Translations under genes and position numbers: made by a program
Notes under the pieces: generated by a model
The model's database searches: none
What the model was told of the DNA's origin: nothing
The model's input: the letters and a program-made list of their open reading frames with translations, nothing else
Assembly (NCBI GenBank): GCA_049596455.1
Contig: JBMYLP010000018.1
Span: forward strand, 1-15,551
Direction: 5' to 3'
Source of the DNA: UBA7446 sp049596455
GTDB taxonomy: Bacteria; Bacteroidota; Bacteroidia; Flavobacteriales; Flavobacteriaceae
Length of the DNA stretch: 15,551 nt
Part shown: positions 7,277 to 14,288 of the stretch, one piece after another
Layout: each line of letters opens with the position of its first letter
Numbering within the stretch: the stretch's first letter is position 1

Positions 7277-7284
7277 CAAATATA
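7277..7284 (-). promoter_or_regulatory. Candidate -7 box of the rhodanese-led gene run
   Basis: The minus strand reads TATATTTG at 7284-7277, matching TAnnTTTG. No TTG lies at the expected 19-22 bases upstream, so support is from the -7 box alone. Transcription would start within about 0-4 bases of the rhodanese ATG (7271). Confidence 0.45.
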
Positions 7285-7300
7285 ATTTAAAAAAGCATAC

Positions 7301-7327
7301 TATATTTGTTATGACAATATTTGTTAT
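7301..7327 (+). promoter_or_regulatory. Candidate marR promoter with an 11-base direct repeat
   Basis: TATATTTG at 7301-7308 fits the -7 consensus, without a clear -33 TTG. The 11-mer ATATTTGTTAT occurs at 7302-7312 and again at 7317-7327, a period of 15 bases, overlapping the box and the presumed start of transcription. It also forms an inverted pair with the minus-strand box at 7277-7284. The repeats could be a MarR operator (inference). Confidence 0.4.
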
Positions 7328-7331
7328 TACA

Positions 7332-7757
7332 ATGAAAAGCCGAGATGTGGTAGTGGGACTAATGCAAAGTGGAAATTTGGTGCACAACCAAATACACACT
7401 ATGCTTCAGCCTTTTGGATTGACACTACAACAGTTTAATGTACTGCGCATTTTGCGTGGCAGAAACGGCAAGGCAGCTTGTTTGGAAAGTGTAACCAATG
7501 ACATGATTCAGCGCATGAGCAATACCTCAAGACTTGTGGATAGACTCATTAACAAGGAGCTAGTAAGAAGAGAGGTATGTGCAGAAAATCGACGTAAAGT
7601 GGATATTTTCATCACCAAAAAAGGTCTTGATTTGCTTGATAAAATTGAGCCTGTTTTGGTAGCAAAAGAAGAAGAAATCACTTCTTTTTTATCTCAACAG
7701 GAAATGGAACAATTATTGTTGCTATTAGCAAAATTAAAATCAGAAAATAAACATTAA
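7332..7757 (+). CDS. MarR family winged-helix transcriptional regulator
   Basis: A 141-residue regulator (148 residues if the upstream in-frame ATG at 7311 is used). The winged-helix core is visible in LTLQQFNVLRILRG, the recognition-helix region MSNTSRLVDRLINKELVRRE, and the wing CAENRRKVDIFITKKGLDLL, followed by a C-terminal dimerisation helix. MarR proteins are dimers that usually repress their own operon and a neighbour, often relieved by a small ligand or by oxidation. The candidate -7 box at 7301-7308 places the transcription start at or after 7311, which favours the 7332 start. It is followed after 10 bases by yceI, which it probably controls; the gene pair is common in flavobacteria to my recollection. 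Confidence 0.9.
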   Translation: MKSRDVVVGLMQSGNLVHNQIHTMLQPFGLTLQQFNVLRILRGRNGKAACLESVTNDMIQRMSNTSRLVDRLINKELVRREVCAENRRKVDIFITKKGLDLLDKIEPVLVAKEEEITSFLSQQEMEQLLLLLAKLKSENKH

Positions 7758-7767
7758 ATACATACAC

Positions 7768-8325
7768 ATGAAAAAGAGAAATCTAATCGCCCTTGGGGCA
7801 ACACTATTTTTAGCCGTTGGGTTATATGCACAAACTACTGCCATTTCTAATGGCGTTATCAACTGGAAAGGAACCGAAATAACAACAGAATTCCATGAAG
7901 GGACAATTAATATTAGTTCTGGTTCACTATCGTTTGATGGAGATACTCTTGTAGATGGAACTTTTGTGGTTGATATGAATAGTATTGTTTGCACAGATTT
8001 GTCAGAGAAATATGCTGCAAAACTTGTTGGGCATTTAAAATCAGATGATTTTTTTGGCGTAGCTGAACATCCAGAAGCTATACTCAAGTTCACTTCAGTA
8101 GTTCCAACAGAAGGTGGATATAAAGTTACTGGTGATTTTACCATTCGCGGCATTACGCACCCAGAGACCTTTATCCTAAACCTAAATGACAACAAAGCAA
8201 CCGCAGATTTGGAAATTGACCGCTCTAAATACAATGTGAAATTCCGTTCTGGTTCGTTCTTTAAAAACCTCGGAGACAAACTCATCAACGACGAATTGGA
8301 ACTTAGCGTAAGCTTTACTTATTAA
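7768..8325 (+). CDS. Secreted YceI family protein
   Basis: This 185-residue protein has a signal peptide (MKKRNLIALGATLFLAVGLYA, cleavage near residue 21-22) and a YceI domain over the rest. Family landmarks are GTEITTEFHEGTINISSGSL at the start, SIVCTDLSEKYAAKLVGHLKSDDFF in the middle, HPEAILKFTSV, and VTGDFTIRGITHPETF. YceI proteins form a lipocalin-like barrel that binds isoprenoid or other hydrophobic molecules in the periplasm; the ligand here is unknown. It begins 10 bases after the MarR stop with no separate promoter seen, so it is probably in a MarR-controlled operon. No terminator is visible after it: the trp promoter begins only 4 bases past its stop. Confidence 0.92.
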   Translation: MKKRNLIALGATLFLAVGLYAQTTAISNGVINWKGTEITTEFHEGTINISSGSLSFDGDTLVDGTFVVDMNSIVCTDLSEKYAAKLVGHLKSDDFFGVAEHPEAILKFTSVVPTEGGYKVTGDFTIRGITHPETFILNLNDNKATADLEIDRSKYNVKFRSGSFFKNLGDKLINDELELSVSFTY

Positions 8326-8329
8326 TTCC

Positions 8330-8359
8330 TTGTTTTTTAACTACCGAATTGTATCTTTG
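8330..8359 (+). promoter_or_regulatory. trp operon promoter
   Basis: TTG at 8330-8332 and TATCTTTG at 8352-8359 are separated by 19 bases, a near-perfect Bacteroidota promoter (TTG-N19-TAnnTTTG). By analogy with mapped promoters the transcript should start around 8363-8366, directly at the ATG of the leader peptide (8365). The position, just upstream of a Trp-rich mini-ORF and a terminator, makes it the promoter of trpEGDCFB. Confidence 0.78.
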
Positions 8360-8364
8360 GGCAG

Positions 8365-8406
8365 ATGAAAAAATTTAATACTAAATCGCTTTGGTGGAAC
8401 TCCTAA
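8365..8406 (+). CDS. trpL: trp operon leader peptide with tandem Trp codons
   Basis: A 13-codon open frame, ATG at 8365 and TAA at 8404, encodes MKKFNTKSLWWNS. Two adjacent TGG codons (8392-8397) sit just before the stop, the hallmark of a transcription-attenuation sensor: the ribosome stalls there when charged tRNA-Trp is scarce. Downstream lies an intrinsic terminator with an alternative antiterminator pairing, then trpE. No Shine-Dalgarno is present, and the predicted transcript start is within about 3 bases of the ATG, so translation would be leaderless. The peptide itself is probably not functional. Two Trp codons in 13 by chance, in exactly this place, is unlikely. Confidence 0.88.
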   Translation: MKKFNTKSLWWNS

Positions 8407-8470
8407 TTAGGAGACGATAGGCGTTTTAGAATCATACAAAAGGCTTGTCGTATTGGCAAGCCTTTTTTTT
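8381..8470 (+). promoter_or_regulatory. trp attenuator: alternative RNA folds 1:2, 2:3, 3:4
   Basis: Hand pairing gives three competing helices. The 1:2 stem pairs 8381-8391 with 8419-8429 (one U-U mismatch, one G-U). The antiterminator 2:3 pairs 8414-8427 with 8438-8451 (13 of 14 positions paired, two of them G-U, one G-G mismatch; loop 8428-8437). The terminator 3:4 pairs 8438-8448 with 8456-8466. Segment 1 ends exactly before the Trp codons, so a stalled ribosome covers it and frees segment 2 to form the antiterminator; a ribosome reaching the stop (8404-8406) would cover the start of segment 2 and let the terminator form. A 14-base perfect palindrome CTCCTAATTAGGAG (8400-8413) lies inside, overlapping the leader stop. 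Confidence 0.82.
8438..8470 (+). terminator. Intrinsic terminator of the trp attenuator
   Basis: The arm AAAAGGCTTG (8438-8447) pairs perfectly with CAAGCCTTTT (8457-8466), and a U-G pair can extend it inward. A T tract continues to 8470, then A and five more T. It ends 11 bases before the trpE ATG, so transcripts ending here exclude all trp genes. Its left arm is also segment 3 of the antiterminator. Confidence 0.88.
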
Positions 8471-8481
8471 ATTTTTGAACC

Positions 8482-9885
8482 ATGAAGTTTGTACTCAAAA
8501 CAGATACACGTGAGCTACTCACCGACACCATGACACCGGTGAATATGTACCTAAAAATTAGGGACGCATTTCCAGAAAGTGTGCTTTTGGAAAGCTCCGA
8601 TTATGGTGCAAACGACAACAGCGTCGCTTATTTGTGCTTTAATCCCATTGCCTCTTTTAAGGTGCATAATGGACATCTGGTACAAACGTTTCCCGATGGT
8701 ACAACGCAAAAAACAGCCCTGACCAAAGAAATTTCTGTGGTGGATGCACTCGAAACATTTATATCGTATTTTGAAACCAATCTACCCGAAGCCCGCTTTT
8801 TAAGCAATGGTTTGTTTGGTTATACTGCTTATGAAGCCGTGCAGTATTTTGAGGATATTTCATTTGAGAAAAAAGAAAACAACTCTGAAATTCCAGAAAT
8901 TTATTATGCCTTGTATCAAAACATCATTGCAGTAAATGTTTTTAACAATCAAGCCAAATTATTTGCACATTGCTACAAAAGCGAAAGCAATTTGGACGAA
9001 ATAGAAAAACTGCTCAAGGCACCTGCACGTGACTCGTTTGCGTTCCGTAAAGAAGGTGCGTCTGTTTCCAACATGAACGACGAGGATTTTGTGGAATTGG
9101 TCAAAAAAGGTATTTATCATTGCATGCGAGGCGATGTGTTCCAAATTGTATTGTCCCGCCGTTTTAAGCAGGCGTTTAAAGGAGACGATTTTAGCCTTTA
9201 CCGTGTGCTGCGCTCTATCAATCCTTCTCCCTATATTTTTTATTTTGATTTAGGGAGCTTTAAGATTTTTGGTAGCTCACCCGAAGCGCAATTGGTCGTG
9301 CAAGATGGCGTAGCAGAAATTCATCCCATTGCGGGAACATTTATTAGAACAGGCAACGATGCACAAGACGAAGCTAAAGCAAAAGAACTTGCGCAAGACC
9401 TCAAAGAAAATGCCGAACACATGATGCTGGTGGATTTGGCACGCAATGATTTAAGTCGTCATGGACACCATGTTACAGTAGAAAAAGACCGTGAAGTGCA
9501 GTTTTATTCGCACGTTATTCATTTGGTTTCAAAGGTTACGGGGCAGAAAAAAACAGATACTTCTACCATGCAAGTGGTTGCAGACACCTTCCCCGCAGGA
9601 ACCTTAAGCGGTGCACCCAAGCACCGTGCCATGCAACTTATTGATGCTTATGAAAACAGCGATCGTGCCTTTTATGGCGGTGCCATAGGCTTTATTGATT
9701 TTAAAGGAAATTACAACCATGCCATTATCATACGTTCGTTTTTGAGCAAAGAGAATGTGTTGCACTATCACGCAGGTGCGGGAGTAGTTTCTAAATCAAA
9801 TCCTGAAAGTGAGCTTCAAGAAGTATATAACAAATTACGGGCGTTAAACACCGCCATGGACAAAGCAGAAAAACAATTTCCATGA
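8482..9885 (+). CDS. trpE: Anthranilate synthase component I
   Basis: A 467-residue enzyme that with TrpG converts chorismate and glutamine to anthranilate, the first step of tryptophan synthesis. The N-terminal LLESSD (residues 35-40) is the motif that binds Trp for feedback inhibition. The chorismate-binding domain shows INPSPYIFYFDLG, FGSSPEAQL, IHPIAGTFIRTG, AEHMMLVDLARNDLS, FPAGTLSGAPKHRAM and HAGAGVVSKSNPESELQE. The pairing with an amidotransferase in a trp operon, with the LLESS motif, favours TrpE over PabB. There is no Shine-Dalgarno; the ATG lies 11 bases after the attenuator T tract. The end overlaps trpG by four bases (ATGA), suggesting coupled translation of the two subunits. Confidence 0.97.
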   Translation: MKFVLKTDTRELLTDTMTPVNMYLKIRDAFPESVLLESSDYGANDNSVAYLCFNPIASFKVHNGHLVQTFPDGTTQKTALTKEISVVDALETFISYFETNLPEARFLSNGLFGYTAYEAVQYFEDISFEKKENNSEIPEIYYALYQNIIAVNVFNNQAKLFAHCYKSESNLDEIEKLLKAPARDSFAFRKEGASVSNMNDEDFVELVKKGIYHCMRGDVFQIVLSRRFKQAFKGDDFSLYRVLRSINPSPYIFYFDLGSFKIFGSSPEAQLVVQDGVAEIHPIAGTFIRTGNDAQDEAKAKELAQDLKENAEHMMLVDLARNDLSRHGHHVTVEKDREVQFYSHVIHLVSKVTGQKKTDTSTMQVVADTFPAGTLSGAPKHRAMQLIDAYENSDRAFYGGAIGFIDFKGNYNHAIIIRSFLSKENVLHYHAGAGVVSKSNPESELQEVYNKLRALNTAMDKAEKQFP

Positions 9886-10442
9886 AGATATTAGTTATAG
9901 ATAATTACGATTCGTTCACCTTTAATTTGGTGCATTATTTGGAAGAGCTCAATTGTGTGGTTACCGTTTGGCGCAACGACCAATTTGAGTTAGAAAAAGT
10001 GGCTGCCTTTGACAAGATTGTGCTTTCGCCCGGTCCTGGAATTCCAGATGAAGCTGGGCTACTAAAGCCTGTTATTGAAAAATACGCCAAAAGCATTCCC
10101 ATGCTTGGCGTATGCTTGGGACATCAAGCCATTGCGGAGGTTTTTGGCGGTACGCTTACCAATTTATCCACTGTATTTCACGGAGTTGCCAGCACCATGA
10201 CGGTACTGCAAGATGATCCCCTATTTGCTGAACTACCAGAAAAATTTGATATTGGACGTTATCATTCGTGGGTGGTTGACAAACCTCTTCCCGATGGATT
10301 TATACTTTTAGCCGAAGAAGAGAATGGGCAAGTGATGGCATTTAAACACGAAAGCTATCCGCTTTATGGTGTACAATTTCATCCCGAATCGGTGCTTACG
10401 CCACATGGGAAACAATTGCTGAAAAATTGGGTTGCGCTATGA
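9882..10442 (+). CDS. trpG: Anthranilate synthase component II (glutamine amidotransferase)
   Basis: A 186-residue class I glutamine amidotransferase that supplies ammonia to TrpE. The start MKILVIDNYDSFTFNL, the oxyanion block LSPGPGIP, nucleophile C78 in GVCLGHQ, and the H167/E169 pair in QFHPES are all present. The stand-alone form is seen here; it is not fused to trpD as in enterobacteria. It overlaps trpE and trpD by four bases at each end. It may also serve folate synthesis as PabA if no other copy exists (inference, not visible here). Confidence 0.96.
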   Translation: MKILVIDNYDSFTFNLVHYLEELNCVVTVWRNDQFELEKVAAFDKIVLSPGPGIPDEAGLLKPVIEKYAKSIPMLGVCLGHQAIAEVFGGTLTNLSTVFHGVASTMTVLQDDPLFAELPEKFDIGRYHSWVVDKPLPDGFILLAEEENGQVMAFKHESYPLYGVQFHPESVLTPHGKQLLKNWVAL

Positions 10443-11434
10443 AAGAACTTTTAACTCGACTTATCCAACACGAAAAACTCTCACGGCAAGAGGCCAAAGA
10501 AGCATTGCTTTTTGTTGGCAGTGGTGCTGGTGATCCGTATCAAATAACAACGTTTTTGAGTGTGTTTATGATGCGTAGCATTGCGGTAGAGGAATTGGCG
10601 GGCTTTCGAGATGCGCTTTTAGAACTTTGCGTTGCCGTAGATTTGTCAGCGTACAACCCCATTGATTTATGTGGAACAGGAGGCGATGGAAAAGATACTT
10701 TTAATATTTCCACCTTGTCTTCTTTTGTTACTGCGGGTGCAGGGATTCATGTAGCAAAACACGGCAATTATGGTGTTTCTTCATCATGCGGGTCAAGTAA
10801 TGTCATGGAACATTTGGGCATAAAATTTTCAAACGATGCAGATTTTTTAGAAAAATGCATTGACCAAGCAGGTATTTGTGTATTGCACGCACCCCTTTTT
10901 CATCCCGCAATGAAACATGTAGCACCTATCCGTAGAGCCCTGCAACTAAAAACTTTTTTCAATATGTTGGGGCCATTGGTAAATCCGTGTTCGCCCAAAC
11001 GACAAATCGTAGGGGTGTTCAATTTGGGATTGTTGCGCCTCTACTCCTATTTGTTTCAGGATACTGATAAGCAATTTTGTATTTTACACGCCTTAGATGG
11101 CTATGATGAAATTTCCCTTACGGGAGCCACCAAAGCTGTTTCCAAACACGGTGAAATGCTTATTCGTCCTGTTGATTTTGGATTAAAACCACTATCGCCC
11201 AAGGCGATTGGAGGAGGAAATTCGGTTGCAGATGCGGCGGCTATTTTCACTGCTGTTCTTAACGACAAGGCTACACCCGCACAAAAACAGGTGGTTTGTG
11301 CAAATGCCGGAACGGCAATTGCCACCGCATTGGACATTTCAATTGCCGAGGGCTACGCCAAAGCGCAAGAATCTATTGAATCTAAAAAGGCGCTGGGGGC
11401 ATTCAAAAAACTGTTAGAACTAAGTAAGGCATGA
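10439..11434 (+). CDS. trpD: Anthranilate phosphoribosyltransferase
   Basis: A 331-residue enzyme that transfers the phosphoribosyl group of PRPP to anthranilate. The conserved PRPP/Mg site GTGGDGKDTFNIST (residues 79-92) and KHGNYGVSSSCGSSN (107-121) are visible; the second motif is usually written KHGNR-x-SS-x-GSAD, so Y111 and the SSN ending are mild deviations. The HPAMKHVAPIRRAL block and LGPLVNP follow. The frame opens at 10427, but the ATG at 10439 gives the typical N-terminus MKELLTRLIQHEKLS and the same 4-base ATGA overlap with trpG as the other junctions, so I prefer it. Confidence 0.95.
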   Translation: MKELLTRLIQHEKLSRQEAKEALLFVGSGAGDPYQITTFLSVFMMRSIAVEELAGFRDALLELCVAVDLSAYNPIDLCGTGGDGKDTFNISTLSSFVTAGAGIHVAKHGNYGVSSSCGSSNVMEHLGIKFSNDADFLEKCIDQAGICVLHAPLFHPAMKHVAPIRRALQLKTFFNMLGPLVNPCSPKRQIVGVFNLGLLRLYSYLFQDTDKQFCILHALDGYDEISLTGATKAVSKHGEMLIRPVDFGLKPLSPKAIGGGNSVADAAAIFTAVLNDKATPAQKQVVCANAGTAIATALDISIAEGYAKAQESIESKKALGAFKKLLELSKA

Positions 11435-12216
11435 GTATTTTAGCACAAATTGTAGCCGATCAACGTAAGGAAATTGCCTTAAAAAAAGAGGTGATTTCGG
11501 AAGCACAACTTACAGCTATGCCCTTATACAACAGAGAAAAAATTTCATTTTCTCATGCAATTAAAAACAACCCTTTGGGCATTGTGGCTGAACACAAAAG
11601 GCGTTCGCCTTCAAAACCAGAAATAAAGCTGCAATCTAGAGTTGCAGCCGTGGCGCAAGGTTACGAAAAAGCGGGGGTTGCTGCCATGTCTGTGCTCACC
11701 AATAATCAATATTTTGGAGGGTCAGTAGAAGATTTACTATTGGCGCGAAGCGCATGTCATCTGCCCTTATTGCGAAAAGAGTTTATTGTGGATACCTATC
11801 AAATTCATGAGGCAAAAGCCTATGGCGCAGATGCTATTTTGCTTATTGCCGCGTGTTTGAGTCCCAATGAGATCAATTCACTTGCCAAAACCGCAAAAGA
11901 CATTGGATTGGAAGTATTGCTAGAGGTGCATAACAAAGCGGAACTCGACCAATCACCCTTGGAGTTTGTTGATGTGGTTGGTGTAAATAACCGTAACCTT
12001 AAGGATTTTTCGGTATCATTGGAAACAAGCCTGTCATTGGCAGAGTTTATCCCCAACGATAAAGTTAAAATTTCGGAAAGTGGTATTTCTTCGCATAACG
12101 CCATTGCCACACTGCAAAAAGCGGGCTTTGACGGCTTTTTGATGGGCGAACATTTTATGCTGCACGAATCGCCTGGCGAAGCAGCGCAACAGTTTATTCA
12201 AAACTTTAGGTCATGA
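11431..12216 (+). CDS. trpC: Indole-3-glycerol-phosphate synthase
   Basis: A 261-residue TIM-barrel enzyme that closes the indole ring of CdRP to give indole-3-glycerol phosphate. Conserved residues visible are E54 and K56 in AEHKRRSPSK, K116 in LLRKEFIVDTYQ, E165 in LLEVHNKAEL, the GVNNRNL block, and SESGI near the C-terminus (phosphate site). It is a single-domain protein separate from trpF, unlike the fused enterobacterial form. It overlaps trpD and trpF by four bases at each end. Confidence 0.96.
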   Translation: MSILAQIVADQRKEIALKKEVISEAQLTAMPLYNREKISFSHAIKNNPLGIVAEHKRRSPSKPEIKLQSRVAAVAQGYEKAGVAAMSVLTNNQYFGGSVEDLLLARSACHLPLLRKEFIVDTYQIHEAKAYGADAILLIAACLSPNEINSLAKTAKDIGLEVLLEVHNKAELDQSPLEFVDVVGVNNRNLKDFSVSLETSLSLAEFIPNDKVKISESGISSHNAIATLQKAGFDGFLMGEHFMLHESPGEAAQQFIQNFRS

Positions 12217-12821
12217 AGTGGAAAGTATGTGGCATGCGCGACCCTAACAATGTAGCTGAAGTAGCTGCATTGCAACCCGATTATATGGGTTTTATTTTGT
12301 GGGATGGCTCCAAACGCTATTGCCCCACACCTCCCGAAGTGCCTACTGGCATTACTAAAGTGGGGGTATTTGTTGATGCGCCTTTGGAGGAAATTGAACA
12401 CGCCATTACCACATACTACTTAGGCGCGGTGCAATTGCACGGAAATGAATCGCCTAGCCTTTGCCGTGCCTTGCAAGGCAAAACGCAAGTGATAAAAGCA
12501 TTTGGTGTGGGTGTAGATTTTGATTTTGATGCACTTATAGATTATCTCCCCTACTGTGATTTTTTCTTGTTTGACACCAAAGGACCACTTCCAGGCGGTA
12601 ATGGCACTACCTTCGACTGGACACTATTAAACAATTACCCATTTGACTTGCCTTTTTTTATAAGTGGCGGCATTGGGATGGCAGAAATTGCTAAAATTAA
12701 CGACATTCGCAATGCAGACTTACCTGTTTATGCGATTGACGTAAACAGTTCGTTTGAGACCGCTCCAGCACTTAAAAATGCGGAGCAACTAAAAAATTTT
12801 AAAGAAAAATTAGCGCTATGA
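12213..12821 (+). CDS. trpF: Phosphoribosylanthranilate isomerase
   Basis: A 202-residue TIM-barrel isomerase that converts phosphoribosylanthranilate to CdRP. The catalytic base C6 (KVCGMRD) and catalytic acid D121 (LFDTKG) are in place, with MGFILWDGSKRY, VGVFVDA, VQLHGNES and the phosphate-binding FFISGGIG and AIDVNSSFE. The normal KICG(I/L) motif reads KVCGM here. In the operon it lies after the step it feeds, as is usual. It overlaps trpC and trpB by four bases at each end. Confidence 0.96.
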   Translation: MKWKVCGMRDPNNVAEVAALQPDYMGFILWDGSKRYCPTPPEVPTGITKVGVFVDAPLEEIEHAITTYYLGAVQLHGNESPSLCRALQGKTQVIKAFGVGVDFDFDALIDYLPYCDFFLFDTKGPLPGGNGTTFDWTLLNNYPFDLPFFISGGIGMAEIAKINDIRNADLPVYAIDVNSSFETAPALKNAEQLKNFKEKLAL

Positions 12822-14002
12822 ACACATACCACGTAAACGAAAAAGGCTACTACGGCGATTTTGGGGGCGCCTATATTCCAGAAATGCTCTATCCAAACGT
12901 AGAAGAGCTACGACAAAGCTATTTGGAAATTACCGCACAGGACGATTTTAAAGCAGAGTTTGACCAATTGCTAAAAGATTATGTGGGTCGTCCTACGCCA
13001 TTGTATTTTGCGTCTCGATTATCCGAAAAGTATAACACCAAAATCTACCTAAAACGTGAAGATTTATGTCATACCGGAGCGCATAAAATCAACAATACCA
13101 TCGGGCAGATTTTGTTAGCAAAACGCTTGGGCAAAAACCGCATTATTGCAGAAACTGGTGCCGGACAACACGGTGTAGCCACGGCTACGGTTTGTGCACT
13201 AATGGGTATTCAGTGCGTCGTATATATGGGGGAATTGGACATTAAACGTCAAGCGCCAAACGTAGCGCGCATGAAAATGTTAGGTGCTGAGGTGCGCTCA
13301 GCACAATCGGGCAGTAAAACCCTAAAAGATGCAACCAATGAAGCCATCCGCGATTGGATTAACAATCCTATAGATACACATTACATTATTGGTTCGGTAG
13401 TAGGACCACATCCCTACCCCGATATGGTGGCGCGTTTTCAAGCGGTTATCAGCGAAGAATGCAAAACGCAACTTTTAGAAGCCGAAGGACGTGACTACCC
13501 CGACCACGTGATTGCTTGTGTAGGTGGCGGAAGCAACGCTGCAGGAATTTATTATCATTATTTAGACGACCCACGTGTAAACATTATCGCTGTAGAAGCC
13601 GCAGGAAAGGGCATCGATTCGGGTGAAAGTGCGGCAACCTCCGCTTTGGGTAAAGAAGGGATTATTCACGGAAGTAAAACATTGTTGATGCAAACCCCCG
13701 ATGGGCAAATCACAGAGCCTTACTCCATTTCAGCAGGCTTAGACTATCCTGGTGTTGGTCCCATGCACGCGCATTTGTATCGCAGTCAACGTGCCGAGTT
13801 TGTTTCTATTCCAGACCAAGAAGCTATGGACTGGGGGCTTTCACTATCACAGCTTGAGGGGATTATTCCTGCAATTGAAACTGCACATGCTTTTGCGCTG
13901 CTAGATGAGCGCAAATTTGAACCCAACGACGTGTTGCTATTTAATTGTTCGGGACGTGGCGACAAAGACCTTGATACCTATATCGATTATTTTAAGTTGT
14001 AG
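12818..14002 (+). CDS. trpB: Tryptophan synthase beta chain
   Basis: A 394-residue PLP enzyme that joins indole and serine to make tryptophan in the alpha2beta2 complex with TrpA. PLP-binding K90 lies in CHTGAHKINN, catalytic E112 in IAETGAGQHG, and the phosphate-binding loop in GGGSNAAG (236-243). It is the canonical TrpB1 type that works with TrpA, not the longer TrpB2. It overlaps trpF by four bases. Unusually, trpA does not follow: the stop is 2 bases from the 3' end of a minus-strand toxin gene, and trpA is found 1.2 kb further on. Confidence 0.97.
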   Translation: MNTYHVNEKGYYGDFGGAYIPEMLYPNVEELRQSYLEITAQDDFKAEFDQLLKDYVGRPTPLYFASRLSEKYNTKIYLKREDLCHTGAHKINNTIGQILLAKRLGKNRIIAETGAGQHGVATATVCALMGIQCVVYMGELDIKRQAPNVARMKMLGAEVRSAQSGSKTLKDATNEAIRDWINNPIDTHYIIGSVVGPHPYPDMVARFQAVISEECKTQLLEAEGRDYPDHVIACVGGGSNAAGIYYHYLDDPRVNIIAVEAAGKGIDSGESAATSALGKEGIIHGSKTLLMQTPDGQITEPYSISAGLDYPGVGPMHAHLYRSQRAEFVSIPDQEAMDWGLSLSQLEGIIPAIETAHAFALLDERKFEPNDVLLFNCSGRGDKDLDTYIDYFKL

Positions 14003-14004
14003 AT

Positions 14005-14283
14005 TTACCCTGCTTTTTGGCAAACAACGTTCATGATGTACACCTTACCTTTACGTTCTGTATAAAGAATTTTGTAGTCTCTAACTGAAATTTTTCTATA
14101 TGCTGGATAGATATCATCTCGTTGAAATTGTTCGGCAAAAACAATGTTTTTTGAACTTGTAATGATATCCATTCTTACAATTTCCCTCGCCTTTGGCGCA
14201 TCTTTATAACGATAATCTAAAATTTGTTGTAAGGCTTTTTTTGCTTGAAAAGTCCAAAAAACTGGCGGGGCTTTTTTTGTCAT
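14005..14283 (-). CDS. RelE/ParE superfamily toxin of a type II toxin-antitoxin pair
   Basis: A 92-residue basic protein with the superfamily pattern: an N-terminal helix pair (FWTFQAKKALQQILDYRYKDAPKAREIV) and a C-terminal sheet (AYRKISVRDYKILYTERKGKVYIMNVV). ParE members poison gyrase and RelE members cleave mRNA on the ribosome; which applies cannot be told from the sequence. The upstream minus-strand gene, 5 bases away, is the likely antitoxin. It faces trpB tail to tail with 2 bases between stops and no visible terminator, so convergent transcripts must overlap. Confidence 0.85.
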   Translation of the reverse strand: MTKKAPPVFWTFQAKKALQQILDYRYKDAPKAREIVRMDIITSSKNIVFAEQFQRDDIYPAYRKISVRDYKILYTERKGKVYIMNVVCQKAG

Positions 14284-14288
14284 GGCTA

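Noticed and set aside
7740..8288. A 182-codon minus-strand open frame opposite yceI
   Set aside because: It is fully antisense to a clearly coding YceI protein with signal peptide and family motifs; the antisense protein shows no recognisable motif.
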